Shown: in pieces, positions 56,801 through 64,000 of the stretch
Layout: every line of letters starts with the position of its first letter
How positions within the stretch are numbered: position 1 is the stretch's first letter
Assembly: GCF_025821625.1 (NCBI RefSeq)
Contig: NZ_JACKSH010000237.1
Span: forward strand, 63,377 to 127,376
DNA: 64,000 nt
Reading direction: 5' to 3'
Origin: Mycolicibacterium pyrenivorans
GTDB lineage: Bacteria; Actinomycetota; Actinomycetes; Mycobacteriales; Mycobacteriaceae
The notes under the pieces: generated by a model
What the model saw: only the letters and a program-made list of their open reading frames with translations
Told to the model about the DNA's origin: nothing
The model's database searches: none
Position numbers and translations under genes: made by a program

Positions 56801-59099
56801 CGCGCCCGCCACCGACACCGAACGGCACCTCGCGGAGGTGTTCGCCGGTCTGCTCGGCCACGAGTCGGTCGGCGCCGACGACTCGTTCTTCGACCTCGGC
56901 GGGCACTCGCTGCTGGCCACCAAGCTGGTCGCCGAACTGCGTTCACGATTCGGCGTCGACGTCGGGGTGCGCGACATCTTCGAACTCGGCACGGTCGCGC
57001 GGCTGGCCGCCCATCTCGACGTGCTGGCCGGCGGCGAGCCCGGTACCACGCGGCCCCGGCTGGTCGCGACGTCCCAGGACGGCCCGGCGCCGCTGTCGTC
57101 TTCTCAGCTGCGGTCCTGGTTCGGTTATCGCATCGAGGGCCCCAGCCCGATCAACAACATCCCGTTCGCCGCGCGGCTGTCGGGTCCGTGCGATGTCGAG
57201 GCGTTCGTGGCCGCCATCCGCGACGTGGTCGACAGGCATGCCGTCCTACGCACGACCTACCGCGAGATCGACGGGACCGCCTACCAGATCGTCAACCCGC
57301 CCGCCGACATCACCGTCCGCCGGGCCCGCGGCGACAGTGAGGAATGGCTGCAGTCCGAGCTGGAGCGCGAACGCAAGCACGCCTTCGACCTGGAGCGGGA
57401 CTGGCCGATCCGGGCGGCGGTCCTGGGGATCACCGGCGCATCAGGCGCCGAGGAACACGTGCTGTCGCTGGTGATCCACCACATCGCCGGTGACCACTGG
57501 TCAGGCGGCGTGCTGTTCACCGATCTCGTCACGGCCTACCGGGCCAGGAAGAGCGGCCGGAGTCCCGGCTGGGCACCGTTGCCCGTCCAATACACCGACT
57601 ACGCCGCCTGGCAGGCGAGCGTGCTGAGCGACGACGCGGGAATCGTCGAGCCGCAACGCGAATACTGGCGACGTCAGCTCGAGGGTGCTCCCGTGGAGGC
57701 GGGCCTGCCGCCGGACTTCGCGCGTCCGCGGTTGCCCAGCGGGAAGGGTGACGCGGTCCAGTTCACCATCGACGGAGCCACCAGGGACAAGCTGGCGGCG
57801 CTGTGCCGCGAACTCGGCATCACCGAGTTCATGCTCCTGCAGGCAGCCGTGGCCGTCGTGCTGTACAAGGCAGGCGGCGGTCCCGACATCCCGCTGGGCA
57901 CCCCGGTGGCCGGCCGTTCCGAGTCCGAACTGGAACAGCTGGTCGGCTTCTTCGTCAACTTCGTGGTGCTGCGAAATGACCTGAGCGGCAACCCCACGGT
58001 GCGCGAGGTGCTGACGCGGGCCCGCGACACGGCGCTGTCGGCCTACTCGAACCAGGACCTGCCGTTCGAGCAGATCGTCGACGCGGTCAACCCGCCGCGA
58101 ACCCTGGCGCGCAACCCCCTGTTCCAGGTGGTCGTGCACGTCCGCGAGCAGCTGCTCCAGCGGCAGATGATCGACACCGACACCGAATTCACAGCACTGG
58201 AGCCGACATTCGACATCGCCCAGGCGGACCTGTCGCTGAACTTCCTGGCCGACCAGGGATCCGGGGGAGTCGGCTACCGCGGCTACCTGATCTACCGGCC
58301 CGAGCTGTACGCCCGGCGCACCGTGGAGCGCCTCGCGGGCTGGCTGAGCCGCGTGATCACGGAGTTCGCCGATCACCCAGATCGCACGCTACGCGACGTG
58401 GAGATCCTGGAAAGTGCGGAGAAGGAACGGATTCTGGGCGAGTGGAGCACCGCCGCGGGACTCACCCAGGCGTACGTCCTCGACGAAGCACTCGCCCCGG
58501 TCCCGGTGGGTGTGCTCGGCGATCTCTACCTGTCCGGCGGCCCGTTCTCCGGCGCGAGCTGGCATCGCCCCGACGATCCGGCGGCCCGCCTGGTGCCGGA
58601 TCCGTTCCGGGGTGAGTCGGGTGCGCAGCTTTACCGCACCGCCGACCGGGCCAGGTGGAGCGACGACGGCCGGCTGGAGATCGTCGGTGGTGATGTCCGG
58701 GCCGGGTGCGCCGTCGTGGACACCCGGGAAAGTCCCCCGGTGGAGTGGGAGGCGCCCCGGACCGACACCGAAACCACGCTTGCCGAACTGCTCGCCGATC
58801 TGCTCGGCGCCGAGGACGTCGGGCGCCACGACGACTTCTTCGGCCTGGGCGGGGACAGCGTGCTGGCCGTGCAGCTGGCCGCCCGGGCCCGCGACGCCGG
58901 GCTGGCTCTGACCGCGCGAATGGTGTTCGAACACCCCGCGGTTCAGCAGCTCGCGACCGCGATCGACGAGGCCGCAGGCGGCACAACGACCGAGGAGCCC
59001 GAAGACACCCACCACGCACCGATGTCGGCCTCCGGACTGTCCGAGGCCGAACTGGCCGAACTGACCGCCGCGTGGAGCACCCCCCAGGGCGGCGCCTGA
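53847..59099 (+). CDS. mbtE: Mycobactin NRPS MbtE (C-A-PCP-C-[A remnant]-PCP)
   Basis: 1750 residues from GTG 53847. Domains: condensation (HHIAWDDGS, about 181), adenylation (YTSGSTGLPKGVPVPHRPVA, about 630; YRSGDLARR), carrier (LGGHSLLATK, about 1017), second condensation (HHIAGDHWSGG, about 1210), then a fragment of about 80 residues holding only A5-A7-like pieces (YVLDEALAPVPVGVLGDLYL; QLYRTADRARWSDDGRLEI) with no A3 SGSTG loop, and a second carrier (LGGDSVLAVQ, about 1668). It should add one N6-hydroxylysine and connect to the polyketide segment. The truncated adenylation domain cannot be active. Confidence 0.92.
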   Translation: MTDIDTGARLDEQRLELLRRRLNERGLRSVPAPVDTADDSTASPLTEGQLRMWFVHAADPSSALLNVCLSYRITGEVDTDRLHEAVNAVARRHRVLRTTYRTEVTGSGGDTGIPVPTVHRNLEPGWAEHDLRDLSERARQLRLEVLAQREFAAPFDLSADSPLRITVIRTGPTELVMLLVAHHIAWDDGSWEVFFADLTRAYTGAPLEGLHGVGGTALLPGAGSDEADLEYWRGVMADPPEPLELPGPMGSAVPTSWRSQRTTLRLGGDVADRVTAMANDAGATPYAVLLAVFGALVHRYSHVDDFLVATPVLNRSDGAENVIGYFGNTVAMRLRPRPESTFREFLAETTDTALAAFAHQRIGLDRMVRELNPDRRHGAERMTRVSFGFRGPDRFGFTPPGVTCQRAELRAHLTHLPLGIMVEFDSAGIDVELEHLVEIIEPRLAKQLIDHYAVLLTSALARPDTPLSRLELMSAEDAEWLREVSHGEEFHTPPATLTDLVEAQVARTPDATAVVYEGRHYTYREINEEANRVAHWLIGQGIGAEDRVAVLLDKSPELVVTALGVLKAGAVYLPVDPTYPQDRLDFILGDCDAKLAVREPVTGLGGYRCDDPADTDRVRPVRPDNTAYLIYTSGSTGLPKGVPVPHRPVAEYFVWFKGDYQVDATDRLLQVASPSFDVSIAEVFGTLSCGARLVIHRPDGLRDIGYLTELLRNEGITAMHFVPSLLGLFLSLPGVNQWRTLQRVPIGGEALPGEVADKFHATFDALLHNFYGPTETVINASRFKVEGRQGTRIVPIGKPKINTALHLLDDALQPVPVGSIGEIYIGGTHVANGYHRRPALTAERFVADPFTPGARMYRSGDLARRNADGDVEFVGRADEQVKIRGFRIELGDVAAAITVDPSVGQAVVVVSDLPNLGKSLVGYLTPADGETVDVVRVRARVAAALPEYMTPAGYVVVDTIPITAHGKIDRAALPEPEIATVTEFRAPATDTERHLAEVFAGLLGHESVGADDSFFDLGGHSLLATKLVAELRSRFGVDVGVRDIFELGTVARLAAHLDVLAGGEPGTTRPRLVATSQDGPAPLSSSQLRSWFGYRIEGPSPINNIPFAARLSGPCDVEAFVAAIRDVVDRHAVLRTTYREIDGTAYQIVNPPADITVRRARGDSEEWLQSELERERKHAFDLERDWPIRAAVLGITGASGAEEHVLSLVIHHIAGDHWSGGVLFTDLVTAYRARKSGRSPGWAPLPVQYTDYAAWQASVLSDDAGIVEPQREYWRRQLEGAPVEAGLPPDFARPRLPSGKGDAVQFTIDGATRDKLAALCRELGITEFMLLQAAVAVVLYKAGGGPDIPLGTPVAGRSESELEQLVGFFVNFVVLRNDLSGNPTVREVLTRARDTALSAYSNQDLPFEQIVDAVNPPRTLARNPLFQVVVHVREQLLQRQMIDTDTEFTALEPTFDIAQADLSLNFLADQGSGGVGYRGYLIYRPELYARRTVERLAGWLSRVITEFADHPDRTLRDVEILESAEKERILGEWSTAAGLTQAYVLDEALAPVPVGVLGDLYLSGGPFSGASWHRPDDPAARLVPDPFRGESGAQLYRTADRARWSDDGRLEIVGGDVRAGCAVVDTRESPPVEWEAPRTDTETTLAELLADLLGAEDVGRHDDFFGLGGDSVLAVQLAARARDAGLALTARMVFEHPAVQQLATAIDEAAGGTTTEEPEDTHHAPMSASGLSEAELAELTAAWSTPQGGA

Positions 59100-59119
59100 T
59101 GAAGGTCGCTCCCGAATGA
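59099..59119 (+). other. Six-codon bridging frame between mbtE and mbtF
   Basis: ATG 59099 overlaps the mbtE stop (TGATG), reads MKVAPE and stops at a TGA (59117-59119) that overlaps the mbtF ATG (59116, ATGA). Ribosomes finishing mbtE could re-initiate here and be handed to mbtF. It may be chance. Confidence 0.35.
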
Positions 59120-62100
59120 CGCAAGCCGAACCGAAGGTCCAGCCACCCGCCATCGAGGACGTCCTGGCGTTGAGCCCGCTCCAACAGGGGCTCTTCTCGA
59201 TGGCGGCGCTGACCGAGGGCACCGCCGGCGACGCCGACCCGTACCTCATCGCGATGGCCGCCGACGTCAGGGGCTCGCTGGACGTCGATCTGCTCCGCGA
59301 GTGCACGGCACAGCTGCTGGCGCGCCACGCCAACCTGAGGGCTAGCTTCGTCCAGGGCAACCTCAGCCGCGCGGTCCAGGTGATCCCGAACCGCGTGGAC
59401 CTGCCGTGGCGGCACGTGACCGTGACTTCGGACGACGCTGTGGGCACTCTCGAATCAGCGGAGCGGGCAAGGGCTTTCGATCTCGCACGCGGCCCGGTGA
59501 TCCGGTTCCTGCTGATCGAGGCGCCGAATCGATGGCGATTCGTCGTCACCGCCCACCACATCGTGATCGACGGGTGGTCGCTGCCGCTGTTCATGGGTGA
59601 GCTCGTCACGCTGTACCGCGCGGGCGGCCACACCGCCGCGCTGCCCGAACCACCGCGGCCCTATCGCGACTACATCGGCTGGCTCGCCGGTCGCGACCAG
59701 AACGCCAGCCGCGAGATGTGGCGGCGCCACCTGGCCGGCGTGGACGCGCCGACCCTGCTCACCCCGGCCCTGACCGCGGCGGCCCCACCTGCGGGCCGGC
59801 CGCGGCTGACCGAGGTGACGCTCGACGCCGAGGCCACCCGGCAGCTGGCCGACGCGGCCCGAAGCCGCGGTATCACGATGAACACCCTCGTCCAAATGGC
59901 CTGGGCCACAGTCGTAGCGGTGATCACCGACCGTGTCGACGTGACGTTCGGGGTGACGGTCTCCGGGCGCCCCGGCGAACTGGCGGGCGTGGAGCGCATG
60001 GTGGGGCTGTTCATCAACACCGTCCCGCTGCGGGTGCGACTGGACCCTGCGGTGGCGACCCGTACCCAGTGCCTGGCCCTGCAGCGCGAAGCCGCCGCGC
60101 TGGGCGAGCACAGTTACCTCAGCCATTCCGACATGCGTGCGCTCGCCGGGATCGGCGAGATGTTCGACACCCTGTTGGTGTACGAGAACTTCCCGCCGGG
60201 CGGAGTGGTCGGCACCCGGGAGTTCCCCGCCAACGGAGCCGTGTTCGTCCCTGCGGCGCTCGAGAGCCTGTCCCATTTCCCCGTCACGATCGCCGCACAC
60301 CTCGCCGGCGACGAGCTCACGCTGTTCGTCGAGCTGCTCGACGGAGCGCTCGGTCCGTTGCGCCCCGAGGTGCTCGGCAGGCGCATCCTGCACACCGCGC
60401 AACGGCTGATCGGATGCTGGGACAGGCCACTGCGCGACGTCGGCATCCTGCTCCCGTCGGAGGGAGAACCGGAGCCCGCACGCAGCATCGCCCACCGGTC
60501 ACCGGTCACCGGAGTGCACACCAGATTCACCGACATCGCGGGCAGCCGGCTCGGGTCGGAGGCGTTGACGTGGGCCGACGGCACGATGACCTACCGTGAG
60601 CTCGACGAGGCCGCCGACCGCCTCGCCGCCGCGCTGCTCGACGCGGGGGTGACCGCGGAGACCCCGGTCGCCGTGATGCTCTCCCGCGGACCGGATTACG
60701 TCATCGCGATGCTGGCCGTGCTGAAGGCCGGGGCGATGATCGTGCCGCTGGACCCGTCGACGCCCGGCGAGCGGGTCGCCGACATCCTCGACCAATCGGG
60801 GGCACGCGTGGTCATCGACGAGGCATTCGCCGCCTCGGCTCCCACCGACCCGCCGCCGACATACCGGCCTGCGGAAGTGCCTGCCTCACAAGCCGCCTAC
60901 GCGGTCTTCACCTCGGGCACGACGGGCAGGCCCAAGGGTGTCGTCGGCACCCACGGTGCCGTGCTCGCCTACGCCGAGGACCATGCCGAACACGTGCTGC
61001 GACCCGCGTCCGCCCGCCTGGGCCGCCCGCTGCGCGTCGCCCACGCCTGGTCGTTCACGTTCGACGCCGCCTGGCAGCCGCTCGCCGCGCTGCTCGACGG
61101 ACACGCGGTGCACATCGTCGGCGACGAATCACAGCGCGACGCAGAGGCTCTCGTCGAGACCATCGGCCGATTCGGGATCGACATGCTCGACACCACGCCG
61201 TCGATGTTCGCCCAACTCCACGACGTCGGTCTGCTCAGCACGGTGCCGCTGGCAGTGCTCGCGCTCGGCGGCGAGGCCGTCGGCGTTGCGACGTGGCGGC
61301 TGATCGGCGACGAGTGCGCCCGCACCGGGATGACCGCGTTCAACTGCTACGGGCCGACGGAGACCACGGTGGAAGCCGTGGTCGCCGCGATCGACCGCTA
61401 CGAGCGACCGTCGATCGGACGCCCGACGCAGACGACCCGCGCATACGTGCTCGACACATGGCTGCGCCCGGTGCCCGACGGGGTGGCCGGCGAGTTGTAC
61501 CTGTCGGGAGATCAGCTCACCCGCGGCTACCTCGGACGCACCGCCGAGACAGCGAGCCGATTCGTCGCCGACCCGTTCGCCGCGGGCGGCCGGATGTACC
61601 GCACCGGTGACGTGGTGCGGCGCGGACCCGACGGCGGATTGCAGTTCCTCGGCCGCGCCGACGACCAGGTCAAGATCCGTGGCTTCCGCGTCGAGCCGGG
61701 GGAGATCGCGGCCGTGCTGCAGGGCCATCCCGGCGTGCGCGACGCTCACGTCGTCGTGGGCCGGCGCGGGCGGGGGCCGTGGCTGACGGCCTACGCCGTC
61801 GGCGGCGCGCAACCGCCGCCGGTCGCGGAACTGCGGGCCCTGATGGCGACGCGGTTGCCGCGCTACATGGTTCCGCAACAACTCGTCCTCACCGACGAGC
61901 TTCCGTTGACCGCCCACGGGAAGATCGACGAAACCGCACTGGCGGCACTCACCGTCCGCGACACCCCGTCGGCGCTGCCGGAGACCCCCACCGAGACCGC
62001 ACTGGCCGACCTGCTCGCCGAGGTGCTCGACGGCGAACTCGCCGGCGACGGGGCCGGGGTGACCACCGACTTCCTCGAGATGGGTCTCGACAGCATCGTG

Positions 62101-63696
62101 GCGCTGACGATGGTGCAGGCGGCCCGCCGCCGGGGCATCGATATGCGGGCGCGTTTGATGTTGGAGTGCAGCAACATTCGTGAACTCGCCGCGGCGATCG
62201 ACGCCGCCGAGCATGACCACGCGCCCGCGCCGCTGACCCCCGAGCGCTACGGGGTCGTCACACCCGCACCCATCGTGTCGTGGATGTACGAGTACGGGAA
62301 CTTCCGCCGGTTCACGCAGAACGTGCTGATCGCCGTGCCGTCGGGAATGACCCGGCGCCGGCTGGAGGAGATACTCCAGGCACTGCTGGACCGCCACGAC
62401 ATGCTGCGCGCGGTGCTCGACCTCGACGGCAGCGGGTACCGCTTACGCACCCGTCCGCTCGGCGCGGTCCGCGCCGGCGACGTCCTGGCCCGGGTCGACA
62501 CCGGGATCGGCACCGGGATCGACACCGTCGATCGAGACGCCATCGCTCAAGACACCATCGCTCAAGACGCCGTCGCCGCGGAAGCTGCTGCCGCCCTTGA
62601 CCGTATCGACCCCACTACCGGTTCCATGCTGGAGGCCGTCTGGTTCAGCGGGGAACCGTCCGCGCTGATGCTGTGCGTGCACCACCTCGCGACCGACGTC
62701 GTGTCGTGGTATGTCCTCCTCGGCGCCCTCGGGCAACTGGCCGGCGAGATCGCGGCAGGCCAGACCCCCGGCCAGGCCGTCGAATACACCACCTACCGGC
62801 AGTGGTGCGCACTGCTCGAGCAGCGCGGCCGGTCGCAGGAGGTGGCCCGGCAGCACGAGTACTGGACCCGTCAACTCGCCGCCCCCGACCCGGTCCTGGG
62901 CAGCAGGCTGCCCGACCCGACACGGGACACCTGGGCGTCGACGCGGCTGACGGACGTCCTCACCGACACCGACACGACGCGCACCATCCTGAACCGGTTG
63001 GACGGCGCGGGAATCGAGATGCGCGACTTCCTGCTCACCGCGCTGACGATGACCGTTGCGTCGTGGCGGGTCTCCCGCGGCCAGCCGGCGCATCACGGCG
63101 CGCTGATCGCGCTCGAAGGCCACGGCCGTGAGGATGTCGTCGTCGGCGGTTCGGAGGGATCGGTCGACACCTCGGCCACCGTCGGATGGTTCACCTCGGT
63201 GTACCCGGTGCGGCTCGGGGCGGGTGAGGCGGCCGTCGACGTCGACACCGCCGAGCGCAACCCGGCCGCGGCCCGAACCCTGCTGCGCGCGGTGACCCAG
63301 CAGCTCGCCGGGGTGCCCAACCGGGGTCTGGACTACGGGCTGTTGCGATACCCGCAACAGCGTCGGACGACCGACGACGCCGTGCTGGCCGGCTTCCCCG
63401 GTCCGCAGCTGGAATTCAACTACGTCGGCCGCTACGACCTGAGCGCGGACCGGGCGGCCGCCGGCTGGTCGTTGATCACCGACAGCTCCCTCAACGCGCG
63501 GATGCCGACCGCGCCCGAACCCGATCTGCCACTGCGTTATACGTTCGACGTGATCTCGGTCGTGCACGGCAGTGCAGATGGCCCGCAGCTGCGCACCAGC
63601 TGGCGATGGAGCGATGTGTTGTCGACCGCCGCGGACGTCGACCGGATCGCCGATCACTGGCGGCGCGCTGTCACCGTCCTCGGAGAGGCGTTATGA
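59116..63696 (+). CDS. mbtF: Mycobactin NRPS MbtF (C-A-PCP-terminal C/E-like)
   Basis: 1526 residues. Domains: condensation (LSPLQQGLFSMA; AHHIVIDGWSLPLFM, about 146), adenylation (FTSGTTGRPKGVVGTHGAVL, about 597; YGPTETTVEAVVAAID), carrier (MGLDSIVALTM, about 988) and a C-terminal domain of epimerase/condensation type (VHHLATDVVSWYVLLGALG, about 1188; ALEGHGREDVVVG; QLEFNYVGRYDLS). It activates the terminal lysine and, by analogy with M. tuberculosis, its last domain may release the chain as the seven-membered lactam. There is no TE. A short internal repeat lies at residues about 1128-1154. Confidence 0.92.
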   Translation: MTQAEPKVQPPAIEDVLALSPLQQGLFSMAALTEGTAGDADPYLIAMAADVRGSLDVDLLRECTAQLLARHANLRASFVQGNLSRAVQVIPNRVDLPWRHVTVTSDDAVGTLESAERARAFDLARGPVIRFLLIEAPNRWRFVVTAHHIVIDGWSLPLFMGELVTLYRAGGHTAALPEPPRPYRDYIGWLAGRDQNASREMWRRHLAGVDAPTLLTPALTAAAPPAGRPRLTEVTLDAEATRQLADAARSRGITMNTLVQMAWATVVAVITDRVDVTFGVTVSGRPGELAGVERMVGLFINTVPLRVRLDPAVATRTQCLALQREAAALGEHSYLSHSDMRALAGIGEMFDTLLVYENFPPGGVVGTREFPANGAVFVPAALESLSHFPVTIAAHLAGDELTLFVELLDGALGPLRPEVLGRRILHTAQRLIGCWDRPLRDVGILLPSEGEPEPARSIAHRSPVTGVHTRFTDIAGSRLGSEALTWADGTMTYRELDEAADRLAAALLDAGVTAETPVAVMLSRGPDYVIAMLAVLKAGAMIVPLDPSTPGERVADILDQSGARVVIDEAFAASAPTDPPPTYRPAEVPASQAAYAVFTSGTTGRPKGVVGTHGAVLAYAEDHAEHVLRPASARLGRPLRVAHAWSFTFDAAWQPLAALLDGHAVHIVGDESQRDAEALVETIGRFGIDMLDTTPSMFAQLHDVGLLSTVPLAVLALGGEAVGVATWRLIGDECARTGMTAFNCYGPTETTVEAVVAAIDRYERPSIGRPTQTTRAYVLDTWLRPVPDGVAGELYLSGDQLTRGYLGRTAETASRFVADPFAAGGRMYRTGDVVRRGPDGGLQFLGRADDQVKIRGFRVEPGEIAAVLQGHPGVRDAHVVVGRRGRGPWLTAYAVGGAQPPPVAELRALMATRLPRYMVPQQLVLTDELPLTAHGKIDETALAALTVRDTPSALPETPTETALADLLAEVLDGELAGDGAGVTTDFLEMGLDSIVALTMVQAARRRGIDMRARLMLECSNIRELAAAIDAAEHDHAPAPLTPERYGVVTPAPIVSWMYEYGNFRRFTQNVLIAVPSGMTRRRLEEILQALLDRHDMLRAVLDLDGSGYRLRTRPLGAVRAGDVLARVDTGIGTGIDTVDRDAIAQDTIAQDAVAAEAAAALDRIDPTTGSMLEAVWFSGEPSALMLCVHHLATDVVSWYVLLGALGQLAGEIAAGQTPGQAVEYTTYRQWCALLEQRGRSQEVARQHEYWTRQLAAPDPVLGSRLPDPTRDTWASTRLTDVLTDTDTTRTILNRLDGAGIEMRDFLLTALTMTVASWRVSRGQPAHHGALIALEGHGREDVVVGGSEGSVDTSATVGWFTSVYPVRLGAGEAAVDVDTAERNPAAARTLLRAVTQQLAGVPNRGLDYGLLRYPQQRRTTDDAVLAGFPGPQLEFNYVGRYDLSADRAAAGWSLITDSSLNARMPTAPEPDLPLRYTFDVISVVHGSADGPQLRTSWRWSDVLSTAADVDRIADHWRRAVTVLGEAL

Positions 63697-63750
63697 CCAC
63701 CGTCCTCGGAGAGGCGTTATGACCACCGTCCTCGGAGAGGCGGTATGACC
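63673..63750 (+). repeat. 26-base tandem repeat joining mbtF and mbtG
   Basis: Three copies at 63673-63698, 63699-63724 and 63725-63750; the last differs by one base (GCGTTATG to GCGGTATG). Each copy holds the end of mbtF with the overlapping stop/start ATGA, so two nine-codon frames (MTTVLGEAL, 63693-63722; MTTVLGEAV, 63719-63748) lie between the mbtF stop and the mbtG ATG, each coupled by ATGA to the next. Confidence 0.95.
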
Positions 63751-64000
63751 ACCGAACCGACCCTCGCCGTCATCGGCGCAGGCCCCAAGGCGATCGCGGT
63801 GGCGGCGAAGGCCGCCGAGCTACGCGGCATGGGCGTCGACGTGCCCGACGTGGTGGTGATCGAACGCAGCACCGTCGCCGCCAACTGGCAGGCTGTCGGC
63901 GGCTGGACCGACGGTCAGCACCGGTTGGGCACCGGCCCGGAGAAGGACGTCGGCTTCCCGTACCGCTCGTCGCTGGTGCCACGGCGCAACGCCGAACTCG
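63745..64000 (+). CDS. mbtG: Lysine N6-monooxygenase MbtG (N-terminal part, runs off the window)
   Basis: From ATG 63745 the visible 85 residues begin MTTEPTLAVIGAGPKAIAVA, an FAD-binding GxGxxx motif, and go on to ERSTVAANWQAVGGWTDGQH with LGTGPEKDVGFPY, typical of the siderophore N-hydroxylases such as MbtG. It uses NADPH, FAD and O2 to hydroxylate the lysine side-chain nitrogen that will chelate iron. Its ATG overlaps the stop of the preceding nine-codon repeat frame. Confidence 0.9.
   Translation, partial: MTTEPTLAVIGAGPKAIAVAAKAAELRGMGVDVPDVVVIERSTVAANWQAVGGWTDGQHRLGTGPEKDVGFPYRSSLVPRRNAEL

Overview
The window is GC-rich, densely packed DNA from a rapidly growing mycobacterium (Mycolicibacterium type). 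The evidence is a mycobactin (mbt) locus with IdeR-like iron boxes, many GTG/TTG starts, 4-base stop/start overlaps, and the same gene order seen around Rv2384-Rv2415c of M. tuberculosis (comEA-comEC-holA-rpsT ... lepA ... subI ... sirB-cysH-nirA ... hemN ... mbtA-G). The species cannot be fixed from the sequence. I see no tRNA, rRNA, CRISPR array or insertion sequence.

Layout. 1-5.1 kb: partial acyl-CoA dehydrogenase, a membrane protein, comEA/comEC, holA, rpsT. 5.3-10.9 kb: an ATP-grasp / alpha-E / transglutaminase trio, an RNase Z-like hydrolase, a CBS protein and a GNAT acetyltransferase. 10.9-18.9 kb: a complex I-like membrane-arm operon (nuoA, a degenerate NuoB/NuoD-like fusion, nuoH-J-K-L-M-N) with no Fe-S or flavin subunits. 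18.9-25.5 kb: PemK-like protein, lepA, two sensor-domain lipoproteins, a GH15 trehalase and two very small membrane proteins. 25.5-34.4 kb: sulfur assimilation (subI; sirB-cysH-nirA), with each transcription unit preceded by a short ORF ending in a cysteine run and by a hairpin that would hide the Shine-Dalgarno sequence. Between these units lie a Rieske lipoprotein, a membrane partner, a frameshifted gene and two CNNM/CorC-type proteins. 34.4-36.9 kb: hemW and two small enzymes. 37-64 kb: siderophore region, consisting of an iron-box-preceded 6-methylsalicylate-synthase-type PKS, mbtA and divergent mbtB-T-C-D-E-F-G; mbtG runs off the end.

The most interesting proposals are: (1) a 6-MSA-type PKS with its own IdeR-like box lies where mbtI/mbtJ sit in M. 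tuberculosis, suggesting a methylsalicylate-capped (P-type) mycobactin; (2) an orphan Nuo membrane arm whose NuoB/NuoD equivalents appear to have lost their redox residues and gained a metal-binding-like repeat; (3) two polycysteine leader attenuators; (4) repeated small tandem duplications exactly at gene ends (holA, the membrane protein/Rieske junction, nirA/cysH, mbtF/mbtG); (5) lepA with no usable ATG/GTG/TTG start. All assignments are by reading and recollection of families; no searches were run.
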